Source of the DNA: Triticum aestivum
Taxonomy: Eukaryota; Streptophyta; Magnoliopsida; Poales; Poaceae
Direction: 5' to 3'
DNA length: 64,000 bases
Assembly (NCBI RefSeq): GCF_018294505.1
Contig: NC_057802.1
Location: 548,232,353 to 548,296,352, forward strand
Part shown: piece by piece, positions 45,509-56,499 of the stretch
Layout of the letters: every line of letters starts with the position of its first letter
Position numbering within the stretch: the first letter of the stretch is position 1
Translations under genes and position numbers: made by a program
Notes under the pieces: generated by a model
Told to the model about the DNA's origin: nothing
What the model saw: the letters and a program-made list of their open reading frames with translations, nothing else
Database searches by the model: none

Positions 45509-47583
45509 CTAGGTATTGCCATCTTTGGTAGGCAATCCATAAGTGGCTCTCACAATAGATTCATATGGTAATTTAATTTTCTTTCTAGGGAAGTGTTCCA
45601 TGCCTTTCCTTAGCGGAAATTGGAATCTAATATTCCCTTCCTTCATATCAATAATTGCACCAATTGTTCTAAGGAAAGGTCTACCAAGAATAATAGGACA
45701 TGAAGGATTGCAATCTATATCAAGAACAATGAAATTTACGGGTACATAGTTCCTATTTGCAACAATAAGAACATCATTAATTCTTCCCATGGGTTTCTTA
45801 ATGGTGGAATCCGCAAGGTGCAAGTTTAAAGAACAATCATCAAATTCACGGAAACCTAGCAAATCACACAAAGTTTTTGGAATCGTGGAAACACTAGCTC
45901 CCAAATCACACAAAGCATAACATTCATGATCTTTAATTTTAATTTTAATAGTAGGTTCCCACTCATCATAAAGTTTTCTAGGGATAGAAACTTCCAATTC
46001 AAGTTTTTCTTCGTAAGATTGCATCAAAGCATCAACGATATGTTTAGTAAAAGCTTTATTTTGACTATAAGCATGAGGAGAATTTAGCACGGATTGCAAC
46101 AAGGAAATACAATATATCAAAGAGCAATTATCATAATTAAATTCCTTGAAATCCAAGATAGTGGGTTCATTGCTATGTAAAGTTTTAACCTCTTCACTCC
46201 CACTTTTATCAATTTTTGCATCAAGATCTAAAAACTCCGAATTTTTCGGACGCCTTCTAACTAAAGTTGACTCATCTCCAGTCCCATCATTATAAAGATT
46301 CATATTGCAAAACAAAGATTTAATAGGGGACACATAAATAACTTTTAGATCTTCATCTTTATTCTCATAAAAATTAGAAGAACACGCTTTTACAAAGCAA
46401 TCTTTTTTAGCACGCATCCTAGCGGTTCTTTCTTTGCACTCATAAATGGAAATTCTCATAGCTTTGAGAGACTCATTGATATCATGCTTAGGTGGAATAG
46501 ATCTAAGCTTTAAAGAATCAACATCAAGAGAAATTCTATCCACGTTCCTAGCCAATTAGTCAACTTTAAGCAATTTTTCTTCAAGCAAAGCATTGAAATT
46601 CTTTTGTGAATTCATAAACTCTTTAACACTAGTCTCAAAATAAGAGGGCAACTTATTAAAATCTCCATAAGAATTGTTGTAGGAATTACCATAATTATTA
46701 GAGGAATTACTAGGGAACGGCCTAGGATTAAAGTTTCCTCTATACGCGTTGTTACCAAAATTATTCCTACCAACAAAATTCACATCCATAGATTCATTAT
46801 TATTCTCAATCAAAGTAGACAAAGGCATATCATTAGGATAGGAAGAAACACTCTTATTAGCAAACAATTTGATAAGTTCATCCATCTTTCTAGTCAAAAC
46901 ATTAATTTCTTCTATCGCATGCACTTTTTTACTAGTAGATCTTTCAGTGTGCCATTGAGAATAATTAACCATAATATTATCTAGGAGTTTAGTAGCTTCT
47001 CCTAAAGTGATTTCCATAAAAGTGCCCCCCGCGGCCGAATCTAAAAGGTCTCTGGAAGCAAAATTCAATCCGGCATAATTTTTTTGTATAATCATCCATA
47101 AATTCAAACCATGTGTAGGGCAATTACATATCATTAATTTCATTCTCTCCCAAGCTTGTGCAACATGTTCATGATCAAGTTGCTTAAAATTCATAATATC
47201 GTTTCTAAGAGAGATGCGGGACGAAAATACTTAGAGATAAAAGCATCTTTGCACTTATTCCAAGAATCAATACTATTTTTAGGCAAAGACGAAAACCAAG
47301 TTTTAGCACGATCTCTAAGCGAAAACGGGAATAGCTTCAATTTAACAATATCATTATCCACATCTTTCTTCTTTTGCATATCAGACAAATCAACAAAGCT
47401 ATTTAGATGGGTAGCGGCATCTTCAGTAGGAAGGCCGACGAATTGATCTTTCATGACAAGATTCAGCAAGGCAGCATTAATTTCACAAGATTCAGCTTCG
47501 GTAAGAGGAGCAATCGGAGTGCTAAGAAAATCATTGTTGTTGGTATTGGTAAAGTCACACAATTTAGTATTGTCTTGAGCCAT
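45509..47583 (-). pseudogene. gag-protease of element C, one frameshift and one stop
   Basis: Starts MAQDNTKLCDF at 47583. Gag reads LKLFPFSLRDRAKTWFSSLP, then ERMKLMICNCPTHGLNLWMI and an Asn-rich linker; no CCHC knuckle is visible. A frameshift lies near 47205. An in-frame TAA sits at 46556-46558, just before LARNVDRISLD, where element A has a sense codon. The 348-codon remainder holds the protease: CDLGASVSTIP and CPIILGRPFLRTIGA, a retropepsin with D-L-G-A active site and an intact ILGRPFL segment. The frame ends DGNT then stop, so no polymerase follows. It serves as the less damaged reference for element A. Confidence 0.88.
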
Positions 47584-47773
47584 CGTGACAAACAAGCAAT
47601 CCAACACACAAGCAAACAAGAGGCAAGCAAAAAAGAGGCGAACGGAAAAAGAGGGCGAATAAAACGGCAAGGGTGAAGTCGGGGAGAGAAAACGAGAGGC
47701 AAATGGCAAATAATGTAATGCGAGGGATAAGAGTTTATGATGGGTACTTGGTATGTCTTGACTTGTGCGTAGA

Positions 47774-47792
47774 CTCCCCGGCAACGGCGCCA
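47774..47792 (-). other. Primer-binding site of element C (tRNA-Asp)
   Basis: CTCCCCGGCAACGGCGCCA on the plus strand, 11 nt from the LTR start at 47804; a perfect complement to the tRNA-Asp 3' end. Confidence 0.88.
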
Positions 47793-47803
47793 AAAATCCT
47801 TCT

Positions 47804-49389
47804 TGCTACCTCTTGAGCACTGCGTTCGTTTTCCCTTGAAGAGGAAAGGGTGATGCAGTAAAGTAGCGTAAGTATTTCCCTCAGTTTTTGAGAACCAAGG
47901 TATCAATCCAGTAGGAGGCCACGCTCAAGTCCCACGCACCTACACAAACAAATAAGAACCTCGCAACCAACGCGATAAAGGGGTTGTCAATCCCTTCACG
48001 GTCACTTACGAGAGTGAGATCTGATAGAGATGATAAGATAATATTTTTGGTATTTTTATGATAAATACTAAAAGTAAAGAAAGCAAAATAAACTGTAATA
48101 GAAATAGCTTGTTGACGGGAGATTAATATGATGGAAAATAGACCCGGGGGCCATAGGTTTCACTAGTGGCTTCTCTCAAGATAGCATAAGTATTACGGTG
48201 GGTAAACGAATTACTGTCGAGCAATTGATAGAATTGAGCATAGTTATGAGAATATCTAGGTATGATCATGTATATAGGCATCACGTCCGTGACAAGTAGA
48301 CCGACTCCTGCCTGCATCTACTACTATTACTCCACACATCGACCGCTATCCAGCATGCATCTAGAGTATTAAGTTCATAAGAACGGAGTAACACTTTAAG
48401 CAAGATGACACGATGTAGAAGGATAAACTCATGCAATATGATATAAACCCCATCTTTTTATCCTCGATGGCAACAATACAATACGTGTCGTTTCCCCTAC
48501 TGTCACTGGGATCGAGCATCGCAAGATTGAACCCAAAGCTAAGCACTTCTCCCATTGCAAGAAAGATCAATCTAGTAGGCCAAACCAAACTGATAATTCG
48601 AAGAGACTTGCAAAGATAACCAATCATACATAAAAGAATTCAGAGAAGATTCAAATATTGTTCATAGATAATCTGGATCATAAACCTACAATTCATCGGA
48701 TCTCGACAAACACACCGCAAAAGAAGATTACATTGAATAGATCTCCAAGAGAATCGAGGAGAACTTTGTATTTAGATCCAAAGAGAGAGAAGAAGCCATC
48801 TAGCTAATAACTATGAACCCGAAGGTCTGAGGTAAACTACTCACACATCATCGGAGAGGCTATGGTGTTGATGTAGAAGCCCTCCGTGATCGATGCGCCC
48901 CTCCGGCAGGACGCTAGAAAAGGCCCCAAGATGGGATATCATGGGTACAGAAGGTTGCGGCAGTGGAATTAGGTTTTCGTCGTGCTCTTCAATGGTTTGG
49001 GGGTACGTAGGTATATATAGGAGGAAGAAGTAGGTCGGTGGAGCCACGAGGGGCCCACGAGGGTGGAGGGCGCGCCCAGGAGGGTAGGCGCGCCCACTGC
49101 CTCGTGGCCTCCTCGTCGGTTGCTTGACGTCCACTCCAAGTCCTCTGGATCACGTTTGTTCCAAAAATCACGTTCCCGAAGGTTTCATTCCATTTGGACT
49201 CCGTTTGATATTCTTTTTCTGCAAAACACTGAAATAGGCAAAAAAACAGCAATTTGGGCTGGGCCTCCGGTTAATAGGTTAGTCCCAAAAATAATATAAA
49301 AGTGTATAAATAAGCCCATTAAACATCCAAACTAGAATATATAATAGCATGGAAGAATCAAAAATTATAGATACGTTGGAGACGTATCA
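47804..49389 (-). repeat. Element C 5' LTR
   Basis: 1586 bp. The first 90 bp differ from the partner LTR at a handful of sites plus one indel. Confidence 0.92.
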
Positions 49390-49606
49390 CATGGCCGTTC
49401 TTTTGGCCAAACGGTGGCTCGAAGTGGCGCTAATGAATCGTCGGTTAGCCCGTTCCCGCGCAAGCCTCCCGCCCGACTAGGTGAAATCCCCCAAAATCCC
49501 AATGCTTACCGGCCTGCTATATAAACCCTCATGGCCGGTGAGTCCTGCGTCGCATTTCCCCCTCTCTCCCTGTAGCTTATCTCGTCTGCTTCTCCCACAA
49601 TCCCCA

Positions 49607-50265
49607 ATGGCACCTGTCCGTCGTCATCGCTCAGCCATTCTGTCGTCATCAGAGGACAGCTCCAGCTAGGAGGCTACACCACGGCGGCGGCGCAGTCCCC
49701 GACATAGTGTAGTGCACGTGGCGTCCCTGTTGGGTGTACGCGGAACACCCACCACATGCTCCGCCGCCGCTGCCAGTCGACAGCTGTTGCCGGCCGCCTT
49801 TACCGCCACACCACCGTCGAAAGCCAGGGCCATCGCCCGCTCCGTCGCCACGGCCCGAACGCGGGAGGTGGCCGTCGTGGCCGCCACCCCACCGCCGGCC
49901 ATCGTGGCCGCCACCCCACCGCCGGCCATCGTGGCCATCACCCGCTCCGCCACCGCGGCCCGAAGGCGGGAGGTGGTGGTCGCGGCCGCCACCCATCGTC
50001 GGCCACCAGCCCACCGTCGACCGCCGGGGTCATCACCCGCTCCGCCACCGCCGCCCGAAGGCGGGAGCCAGAGGTGGAGGCCCGTAAATGCGTCAGTGAC
50101 CTTGCGCGCTACACCGAGTCCCTACGGGAGGAGGAGGAGCTCCTCATCGAGCACGCAAAGAGCCTTACCGCCGCGGTGGCCGTGACACATGCCGCCTCAG
50201 AGGCAAGGAATCAAGAGATCAACGAGGAGAACCACCGCTTCGAGAGGGGTCGTCTGGAGCGGTAG
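49607..50265 (+). pseudogene. Pro/Ala-rich ORF region in the CACTA element, interrupted
   Basis: A TATA-like TGCTATATAAACCC (49514 on) precedes an ATG at 49607, but this frame stops after 20 codons (MAPVRRHRSAILSSSEDSSS, TAG 49667-49669). Open frames continue in GC-rich, internally repeated sequence (GGCCGCCACCCCACCGCCGG occurs twice). One ends in a charged, helix-prone tail (SLREEEELLIEHAKSLTAAV, then NQEINEENHRFERGRLER) up to 50265. The tail looks like a coiled coil and could be the end of a once longer protein. I do not recognise it. Probably a degraded captured or element-specific gene. Confidence 0.35.
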
Positions 50266-50689
50266 AGGGCGTTCGAGGTGAGCATCGCTGAAGGTGCAGC
50301 AGCGGCAGACACCGTATTGCAGTTGTCCATCTCGTCGGTAGGATCCTCCTCCTCTGCCTCTTACTAAGCGCGCTCGGTAGAGGAAAGGCTGCCGAAAGCA
50401 GTACAGAGCCCCTCCGTAGTAGTAGTATTTAGGGGCTATTTTGTTCAGTTCATCTGACTATAGATGTGGTGGAACTGTACAACATACTTAAAATTAGCTA
50501 GTATATATAGTTGAACTAGCTTTTTCAGTACGTGGTTGGCAACAATTAAGGAAAAGTTTGGTCCGTTCAGCTGTCGAGTTGAACTGTTTGTATAAAGAAC
50601 GACTGCTTAATCTATGAATGAAATCTATGCTTAATTACCAAATTTTAATAGCAAAAATTAGATAGTGCTAGTGATTTTTAGCTGCGTAT

Positions 50690-51170
50690 TTTGACAAATC
50701 GCAGTGTTACAAGGTTGACAAATGGCAATGTTACTAGATCAACAAATGTCAATCTTTCCAGTTTGACAAATGGCAACATACCCAATATGACAGATGCAAA
50801 TCTTACCAAATTGTTTGTACGTGGTTGCACACGGGTCATCCAATACAACCGTTTGCGTTGAAGGGATGTACAAATCCTGCTCGCCACATTTTCTCTTGGC
50901 TTAGCGCCGAAGTCTGGCTTTGCATACCGTATTCAATCTGAACCGTTTGCGTTGAAGAGATGCACAAATCCTGCGCTGCGAATTTACCCTTGACTTAAGG
51001 GGTAAGACCATAGCTCTCACTTTGCATACGGGTGTTATATCTAAAACGTTTGTGATCAAGAGCTGCACAAATCCTGCTCGGCACATTTTCCCTTGGCTCC
51101 CTGGGGAATCTGTCGGTTTGCATACGTGTGTTCTAACTAAAACGTTTGCGATGAGTGTTTTATATTTAAA
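50690..51170. repeat. Short tandem units with CACTA-subterminal-like words
   Basis: AACCGTTTGCGTTGAAGRGA, then TGYACAAATCCTGC, recur near 50845, 50940 and, more diverged, 51045, with TTTGCATACGNGTGT between them. TGACAAATGGCAA-like words repeat at 50693-50790. They resemble the subterminal words of this CACTA element although they are internal. Confidence 0.6.
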
Positions 51171-51434
51171 AACTATTGGCATTTTTTTCAAAAGAAAATC
51201 GTTTGATAAGTCTGTACATTAAGAGAGAAAAATGAAAGTTCGTTCAACCCACATCTTTCATTCAGCCACACTGCGAATTTATATTCATATGATCGAGATA
51301 CAGTATTAAACCCCCCAAAAAACTATTTTCGGCGGCGGCGGAGATGGCATGTCGCGCCGTTGTTGTCGTTGTCGTCCTCCGGGACTCCATTGTTGAAGTC
51401 TTCAAGGCAGCGCATATTGTTCTTCACTTGGAAA

Positions 51435-52160
51435 TCAAACATCATCGCACGATCGACGAGCGGGGTGCGGGAGGACGGCAACTGGTGGCGTTGAGAGGTA
51501 GCGGTCGACGGCGGCGTCCCATGCCGCTGAGGGGGGTGCGCGCACGGGCACGGGCGCAACGGGTACAGCCAAACGCACGGGGACCAATGCCGCGGTGGGT
51601 GGAGGGGCGCGCACGGGAACGGGCGCTGGCGCTGGCATGTACACGAGCTCGCCCAGGTCCACGGAGACCTCGCTGATGCCCGCGGCTTCCAGCTCTGCGA
51701 TAGTGCTCGGCGACCAGCTTGTCAATGCTACGGGGATGGTCGCTGGCGCGGGCGTGGGGATGGGAGCTGGGACGGGAGCGGGGGCAGCAACCACCGCGGC
51801 CAGCTTGTTTAGGGCCATGTCCACGAGGCCCCATTCCTCCTTATTTTCTATCTCCTTCGGCTCGGAGTCGACTTCACCAAACTAGAAGACTAGTGGCAGT
51901 TGATCCTTCTGCGCCATGGCGTTGGTGGAGATCTGCGGGAGGGAGGGGAATGGAAGGCGAACAGTAAGGCCGCCCATATTAAACAGCGGCTCGGGCGCCA
52001 TTAATGGAAAGGATGCGAGCAAGGCGGCCATGGAAGTCAAAGGGCTTGCTTCCCAGTGAGCCTGCGCAGCGTACAGCTCGCACGCTTCCCGGTGAGCCTG
52101 CGCGTTGGAGGACATCTTGCATGCCTCTCGGTCAGCCAACGCACCGGACTGCGCTCGCAC
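51435..52160 (-). pseudogene. Ala/Pro-rich ORF with one in-frame stop (CACTA cargo)
   Basis: Two open segments in one minus-strand frame: 52160-51885 (ending MAQKDQLPLVF) and, after TAG at 51884-51882, FGEVDSEPKEIENKEEWGLV and on to 51435. The second part has repeated A/P/V dipeptides (VVAAPAPVPAPIPTPAPAT) and an acidic stretch (SPSTIAELEAAGISEVSVDL). No domain is recognised. The single stop separates two otherwise continuous parts, so it was probably one protein of about 240 residues. Capture from the host or an element-specific gene are both possible. Confidence 0.4.
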
Positions 52161-52369
52161 GCCTCCCGTTCAGTCAAGCAGCTGTCCGCACGACACCTCC
52201 TATAGCCATTAAAACCAAGACACGTGGCATCACGTGAATGGTTAACAGAACACACATGATTTGAAATATACAAACGTTTGAGATATTAAAGTGGCAGCTA
52301 TTTTTAAAAAATGCCTTTGTTGGCTGTTATTCGAGTGCGCCTTCTTTCAAAATGGACACAAAAAATACC

Positions 52370-54760
52370 TCAGCATGCCGGTGCCATTCCATGATAGCAT
52401 GCCAAGTTTCATGAATTTCAGACGAATTTTGGATTTACCAGAATTTAAAAATAAAGTATCTCAACATTTTGCCGGCAATCAATAGTGCCATGGTGTTTGA
52501 AATCCATTCCCATTTCTTGCATGGGACCTAAGCATGCACCCAAGGACACAAATTTCATATGTCAACCCATTTTTCTGCACTGGAGTATGTGCATGTAGTT
52601 CAAATTTGAATTATGCACATCAAATGCCTAGAAAACCTAGTTAATGTATAAAAATGTCCAAGCGAACCCCGAAAAATCCGAAAAATTGACACAACACTCC
52701 TGTCGTTTTATGTTGACACTAGAAAAAATTTGAAAGCAAGAAGAGACAACGGATATCGTTTCGTCCCCAAGGGTGGCATGTTCCCTCCCGAAACCATCAG
52801 ACTTGTTGTGAGAAGCTCTGGTTTGCGAGAACTTTATACCCAAACTTGCCCCAAATGGGACAATTTTTTTTACCACAGCATGTTGATGCCGCTCCATGAT
52901 AGCATGTCAATTTTCATGAACCTCAGACGAGTTTTGGATTTACTAGAATTTAAAAACCATGTATCTCAATGTTTGCGGCCGAGCGACGGTGGCAAGGCGT
53001 TTGACATTCATTCCCATTTCTTGCATGGGACCTAAGCATGCAGCCAAGGACACAAATTTGATTTTTCAAACAATTTACATGCACTGGAGCATGTGCCTGT
53101 AGTTCAAATTTGAATTATGCACATAAATGCATAGAAAACTCAGTTAATGTATAAAAATGTCCAAACGAGTCCCGAATTTTTTTTAAAATTAACACAACAC
53201 TCATGTTGTTCTATGTTGACACTAGAAAAAAATGAAATCAAGAAGAGGTAACATATATCGTTTCGTCCAGAAAGGTGAAACGTTCCCTACCGTAACCATG
53301 AGGCTTGTTGTGAGAAGCTCTGGTTTGTGAGAAACTTATATACCCCAACCTGCTCCAAATGGGACAATATTTTTACCACTCCAAGTTGATGCCGTTCCAT
53401 GCTAGCATGTCAAGTTTCATAAATTTCAGACGCATTTTCGATTTACTAGAATTTAAAAACCATGTATCTCAATGTTAGCGGCCGAGCGACGGTGACAAGG
53501 TGTTTGCCATTCATTCTCATTTCTTGCATGGGACTTAAGCATGTAACCAATGACACACATTCCAATTTTGAACGCATTTATATGCACTGGAGCATGTGCA
53601 CATAGTTCAAATTTGAATTATGCACATGTATGCATAAAAAAAACTAAGTTAATGTATAAAAATGTCCAAACGAACCCCAAAAATCCCAAAAATTGACACA
53701 ACACTCGTGTTGTTCTATGTTGACACGAGAAAAGTTTTGAAAGTAAGAAGAGGCAACAGGTATCGTTTCGCCCCCCAAGGTGGCATGTTCCTTACTGAAA
53801 TCATGAGGCTTGTTGTGTGAGAAGCTCTGGTTTGCGAGAAGCTTAGACCCAAACCTGCCCCAAATGGGACAATATTTTTACCACGGCATGTCGATGCTGT
53901 TCCATGATATCATGTCAAGTTTCATGAATTTCAGACGAGTTTTCGATTTACTAGAATTTGAAAACCATGTTCTCAAAGTTAGCGGCTGAGCGACAGTGTC
54001 AAGGTGTTTGACATTCATTCTCATTTCTTGCATGTGACCTAAGCTTGCAACCAAGGAAAACCATTTGATTTTCCAACCCATGTTTATGGACTGGAGCATG
54101 TGCATGTAGTTCAATTTTGAATTATGCACATAAATGCCTATAAAACTCAGTTAACGTATAAAAATGTCCAAATGATACCCCAAAAAAATCCAAAATTTAA
54201 CACGACACTCCTGTTGTTCTATGTTGACAGCAGGAAAAAATTAAAAGGAAGAAGAGGCGACGAATATCGTTTTGTCCACAAAGGTGACACGTTTCCCTAA
54301 CGGAACAATGAGGCTTCTTGTGAGAAGCTCTGGTTTGTGAGAAACTTATACCATAACCTGCCCCAAATGGGACAATATTTTTTACCCCAGCATGTTGATG
54401 CCATTCCATGATAGCATGCCAAGGTTCATGAATTTCAGACGGGTTTTGGATTTACTAGAATTACAAAAGCAAGTACCTCAACGTTTGCCGGAGAGCCACG
54501 GTGCCGTGGTGCTCGAAATTCATCCCCATTTCTTGCATGGGACATAATCATAAACCCATGGACACATATATGATTTTACAACCCATGTAGGTGCACTGGA
54601 GCATGCGCATGTAGTTTAATTTTTAATTGTGCACCTGAAATGGCCAGAAAACCAATTTAACGTATAAAATGTCCAAACGAACCCTGAATAATTCCAATTC
54701 TTTTACGACACACATATAGTTGCATGTTCACTGCAGATAAAAGTTCTAGCAATTAAAACA
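52370..54760. repeat. Tandem array, about 504-bp unit, nearly five copies
   Basis: The landmark GCCRTTCCATGATAGCATG recurs at 52383, 52888, 53391, 53896 and 54400 (periods 505, 503, 505, 504). Other words repeat in phase: CATTTCTTGCATGGGACCTA, AGTTCAAATTTGAATTATGC and TTGTGAGAAGCTCTGGTTTG. Copies are diverged by scattered substitutions and small indels. No conserved ORF runs through the copies. Confidence 0.93.
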
Positions 54761-55006
54761 CCTTCCATTGCCGCCATGACCCCATTATGTAATCCAAATG
54801 AAGATGAAAAATCAAGTAGATCTCACACAGTTTATTATCACGAACCGTGTGAGATGTAGTACAAAATATCCTGGAGCACCGTCGGTGTATAGTACGCCTA
54901 TGGCTTACGCGAGAAGGTGCGTCGGCTACAGTCCACAGCCGGCTTGTCAAGCACACTAGCTCGCTCCCCAAATATCATTTCACTGCTCAATCATCGCCGG
55001 TGAAAG

Positions 55007-55621
55007 ATGGGGACGTGGACCCGCGTCATGAGGGCAACTTCGGCGGCCCACTCCGGTGAGAGCGCGGCCATAGCCGCCATGCGCGTGCTAATAAGGTGCA
55101 TGAGCGCGACCGCAATTTGCGACCGGGCGGCCAAGACAGCCCAAACGGCCGCTGTTGCTTCTCAGGTGGCGGCATCAACATCTGCCTCGGTGATAGCAAT
55201 TGGCGAGAGCGGCACAACAGCTGCCAGTTTTGCAGCGGCTGCCTTAGCCCTGATGGAGGCCACCCACGACCATGTCAAGGCCGCCCACGCCAATCTCGTG
55301 GCGGTCACCGCACAAATCGAACGAAGCTTCTCCGACAACGGTCGACAACCCATGACAGAAGAGTTGGCAATCACTGAGAGCGTTCGAGCAGCCGTCCGTT
55401 CCTCTGCCACATACTTTGCCACGACGGAGCCCGTCCAAGCCCAGATCGCGGCCGCCCACGCCCAACTCGTGGCGACCTTTTTCAAAGAGATGGCGGACAC
55501 GGATGGCGAGATGCTTGCCGAGTATGGTTCGATGGATGCCATGGAGCCCCTTCCCCATGAGACCATCGGGCACGAGCTGGACATGGAGGAGGCGGCGGAG
55601 ATCGACGAGCACCAGCCGTAG
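55007..55621 (+). CDS. Intact 204-aa alanine-rich ORF in the CACTA element, unknown function
   Basis: ATG at 55007 (MGTWTRVMRATSAAHSGESA) to TAG at 55619-55621, uninterrupted. The protein is rich in Ala, Thr and Val with helix-prone repeats (AAKTAQTAAVASQVAASTSA, AASFAAAALALMEATHDHVK, QAQIAAAHAQLVATFFKEMA). Its C-terminus is acidic (HELDMEEAAEIDEHQP). HDHVKAAHANLVAVTAQIE and QAQIAAAHAQLVATFF look like two copies of one helical module. There is no signal peptide, membrane segment or catalytic motif. Neighbouring cargo ORFs are broken, so this intact frame stands out. It may be a captured host gene or an element-encoded accessory protein; I cannot tell which. Confidence 0.5.
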   Translation: MGTWTRVMRATSAAHSGESAAIAAMRVLIRCMSATAICDRAAKTAQTAAVASQVAASTSASVIAIGESGTTAASFAAAALALMEATHDHVKAAHANLVAVTAQIERSFSDNGRQPMTEELAITESVRAAVRSSATYFATTEPVQAQIAAAHAQLVATFFKEMADTDGEMLAEYGSMDAMEPLPHETIGHELDMEEAAEIDEHQP

Positions 55622-56169
55622 TAGTACTCTTTGTTTTGTTTAATTAAGAGCGCCGGTCTTTAATTTGTTAGAGTAATGTTTAGGTCAACTAGCTCTGTTT
55701 AATTGCTGAACTTGCTCGATTAAGAAGTGTGGGTGTGCTGTAGTCTCCTTTGTGTACCCAAATTACGCAATGACGTGGATGACCACTGTAACCAGGGAAA
55801 TTCGAACCAAAATTTTTGACGGTCAAACTCATCACACATGGGTTAAGCTATCTGAATCGTTTGTGATATTCACATATCGTACATAGTTCCGAATAAGGGA
55901 CCGTGTTTGATGACACTTTGCGCGCCAGTTTTTTCGCTGAACCGATTCAAAAATTTCAGCTTCCGCGGAAATATCTACCTCCCCGCCCCTCCCCCTTACC
56001 AAAAGCCACATTTCCCCTGTTTCCGACTTCCTTTCCAAGTTGAAACCTTCACTCCTTGCTTGCTGCGCCGCCTCCTCGCAGGCGACCCTCCTTCACCCTG
56101 CTCGGCCTTGTCTATCCAGGCAGGTAATCCACACCCGACCCCCATCCTCCTCCTCCTTCCACATCCCAC

Positions 56170-56385
56170 ATGCCCCGACCGCCGGCGCGACACCTTCCAC
56201 CCAAATCATCGACCCCTCCACCAAATAAGCGCTTCCCTAAGCCATGGTGCACGCAGTATAGCCAGGAGCTCAAGGATCATTTGGCAGCGGAGAAGCAAAT
56301 CGTGGCCACACGCGTGGATGAGGTCGCGATGGCTGCCATTCGTGCCGACCCCCAGATCTTGGAGGAGCACCTTGCCATTTGCTAG
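56170..56385 (+). CDS. Short ORF, possible 5' exon of a captured gene (71 aa)
   Basis: Starts MPRPPARHLPPKSSTPPPNK and continues with CTQYSQELKDHLAAEKQIVA, then DEVAMAAIRADPQILEEHLA to a TAG at 56383. The second half is charged and helical. Upstream there is a CCAG|GTAATC donor-like site (56120) within C-rich, UTR-like sequence. It may be the 5' part of a gene whose later exons are the B3 exons at 58440, or an independent fragment. Function unknown. Confidence 0.35.
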   Translation: MPRPPARHLPPKSSTPPPNKRFPKPWCTQYSQELKDHLAAEKQIVATRVDEVAMAAIRADPQILEEHLAIC

Positions 56386-56499
56386 CTATGCCGGTTAAGC
56401 ATGCTCGGTTTACCCGTTGCGTGTGCTGCTCCTGCCTTTCCTTAACCAATTCTAGTGAATTGTGCTATCTAATTTTACCATGCAATCTGTTCCTCTAGT

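Larger units (their letters stand above)
41101..49389 (-). mobile_element. LTR retrotransposon C (same superfamily as A and B)
   Basis: 8289 bp, flanked by identical CATGG (41096-41100, 49390-49394). LTRs are 41101-42666 and 47804-49389, starting TGCTACCTCTTGAGC and ending GTTGGAGACGTATCA. Minus-strand order: primer-binding site 47792-47774 (tRNA-Asp), gag-protease 47583-45509, non-coding, polypurine tract 42682-42668. The non-coding part 42667-45450 is clearly homologous to 21680-24360 in element B. No reverse transcriptase or integrase. Inserted inside the CACTA element. Confidence 0.93.

Noticed and set aside
52637..54409. Short minus-strand frames starting MEWHQHAGVK/MERHQHAVVK
   Set aside because: They recur because of the 504-bp tandem array and are broken in other units.
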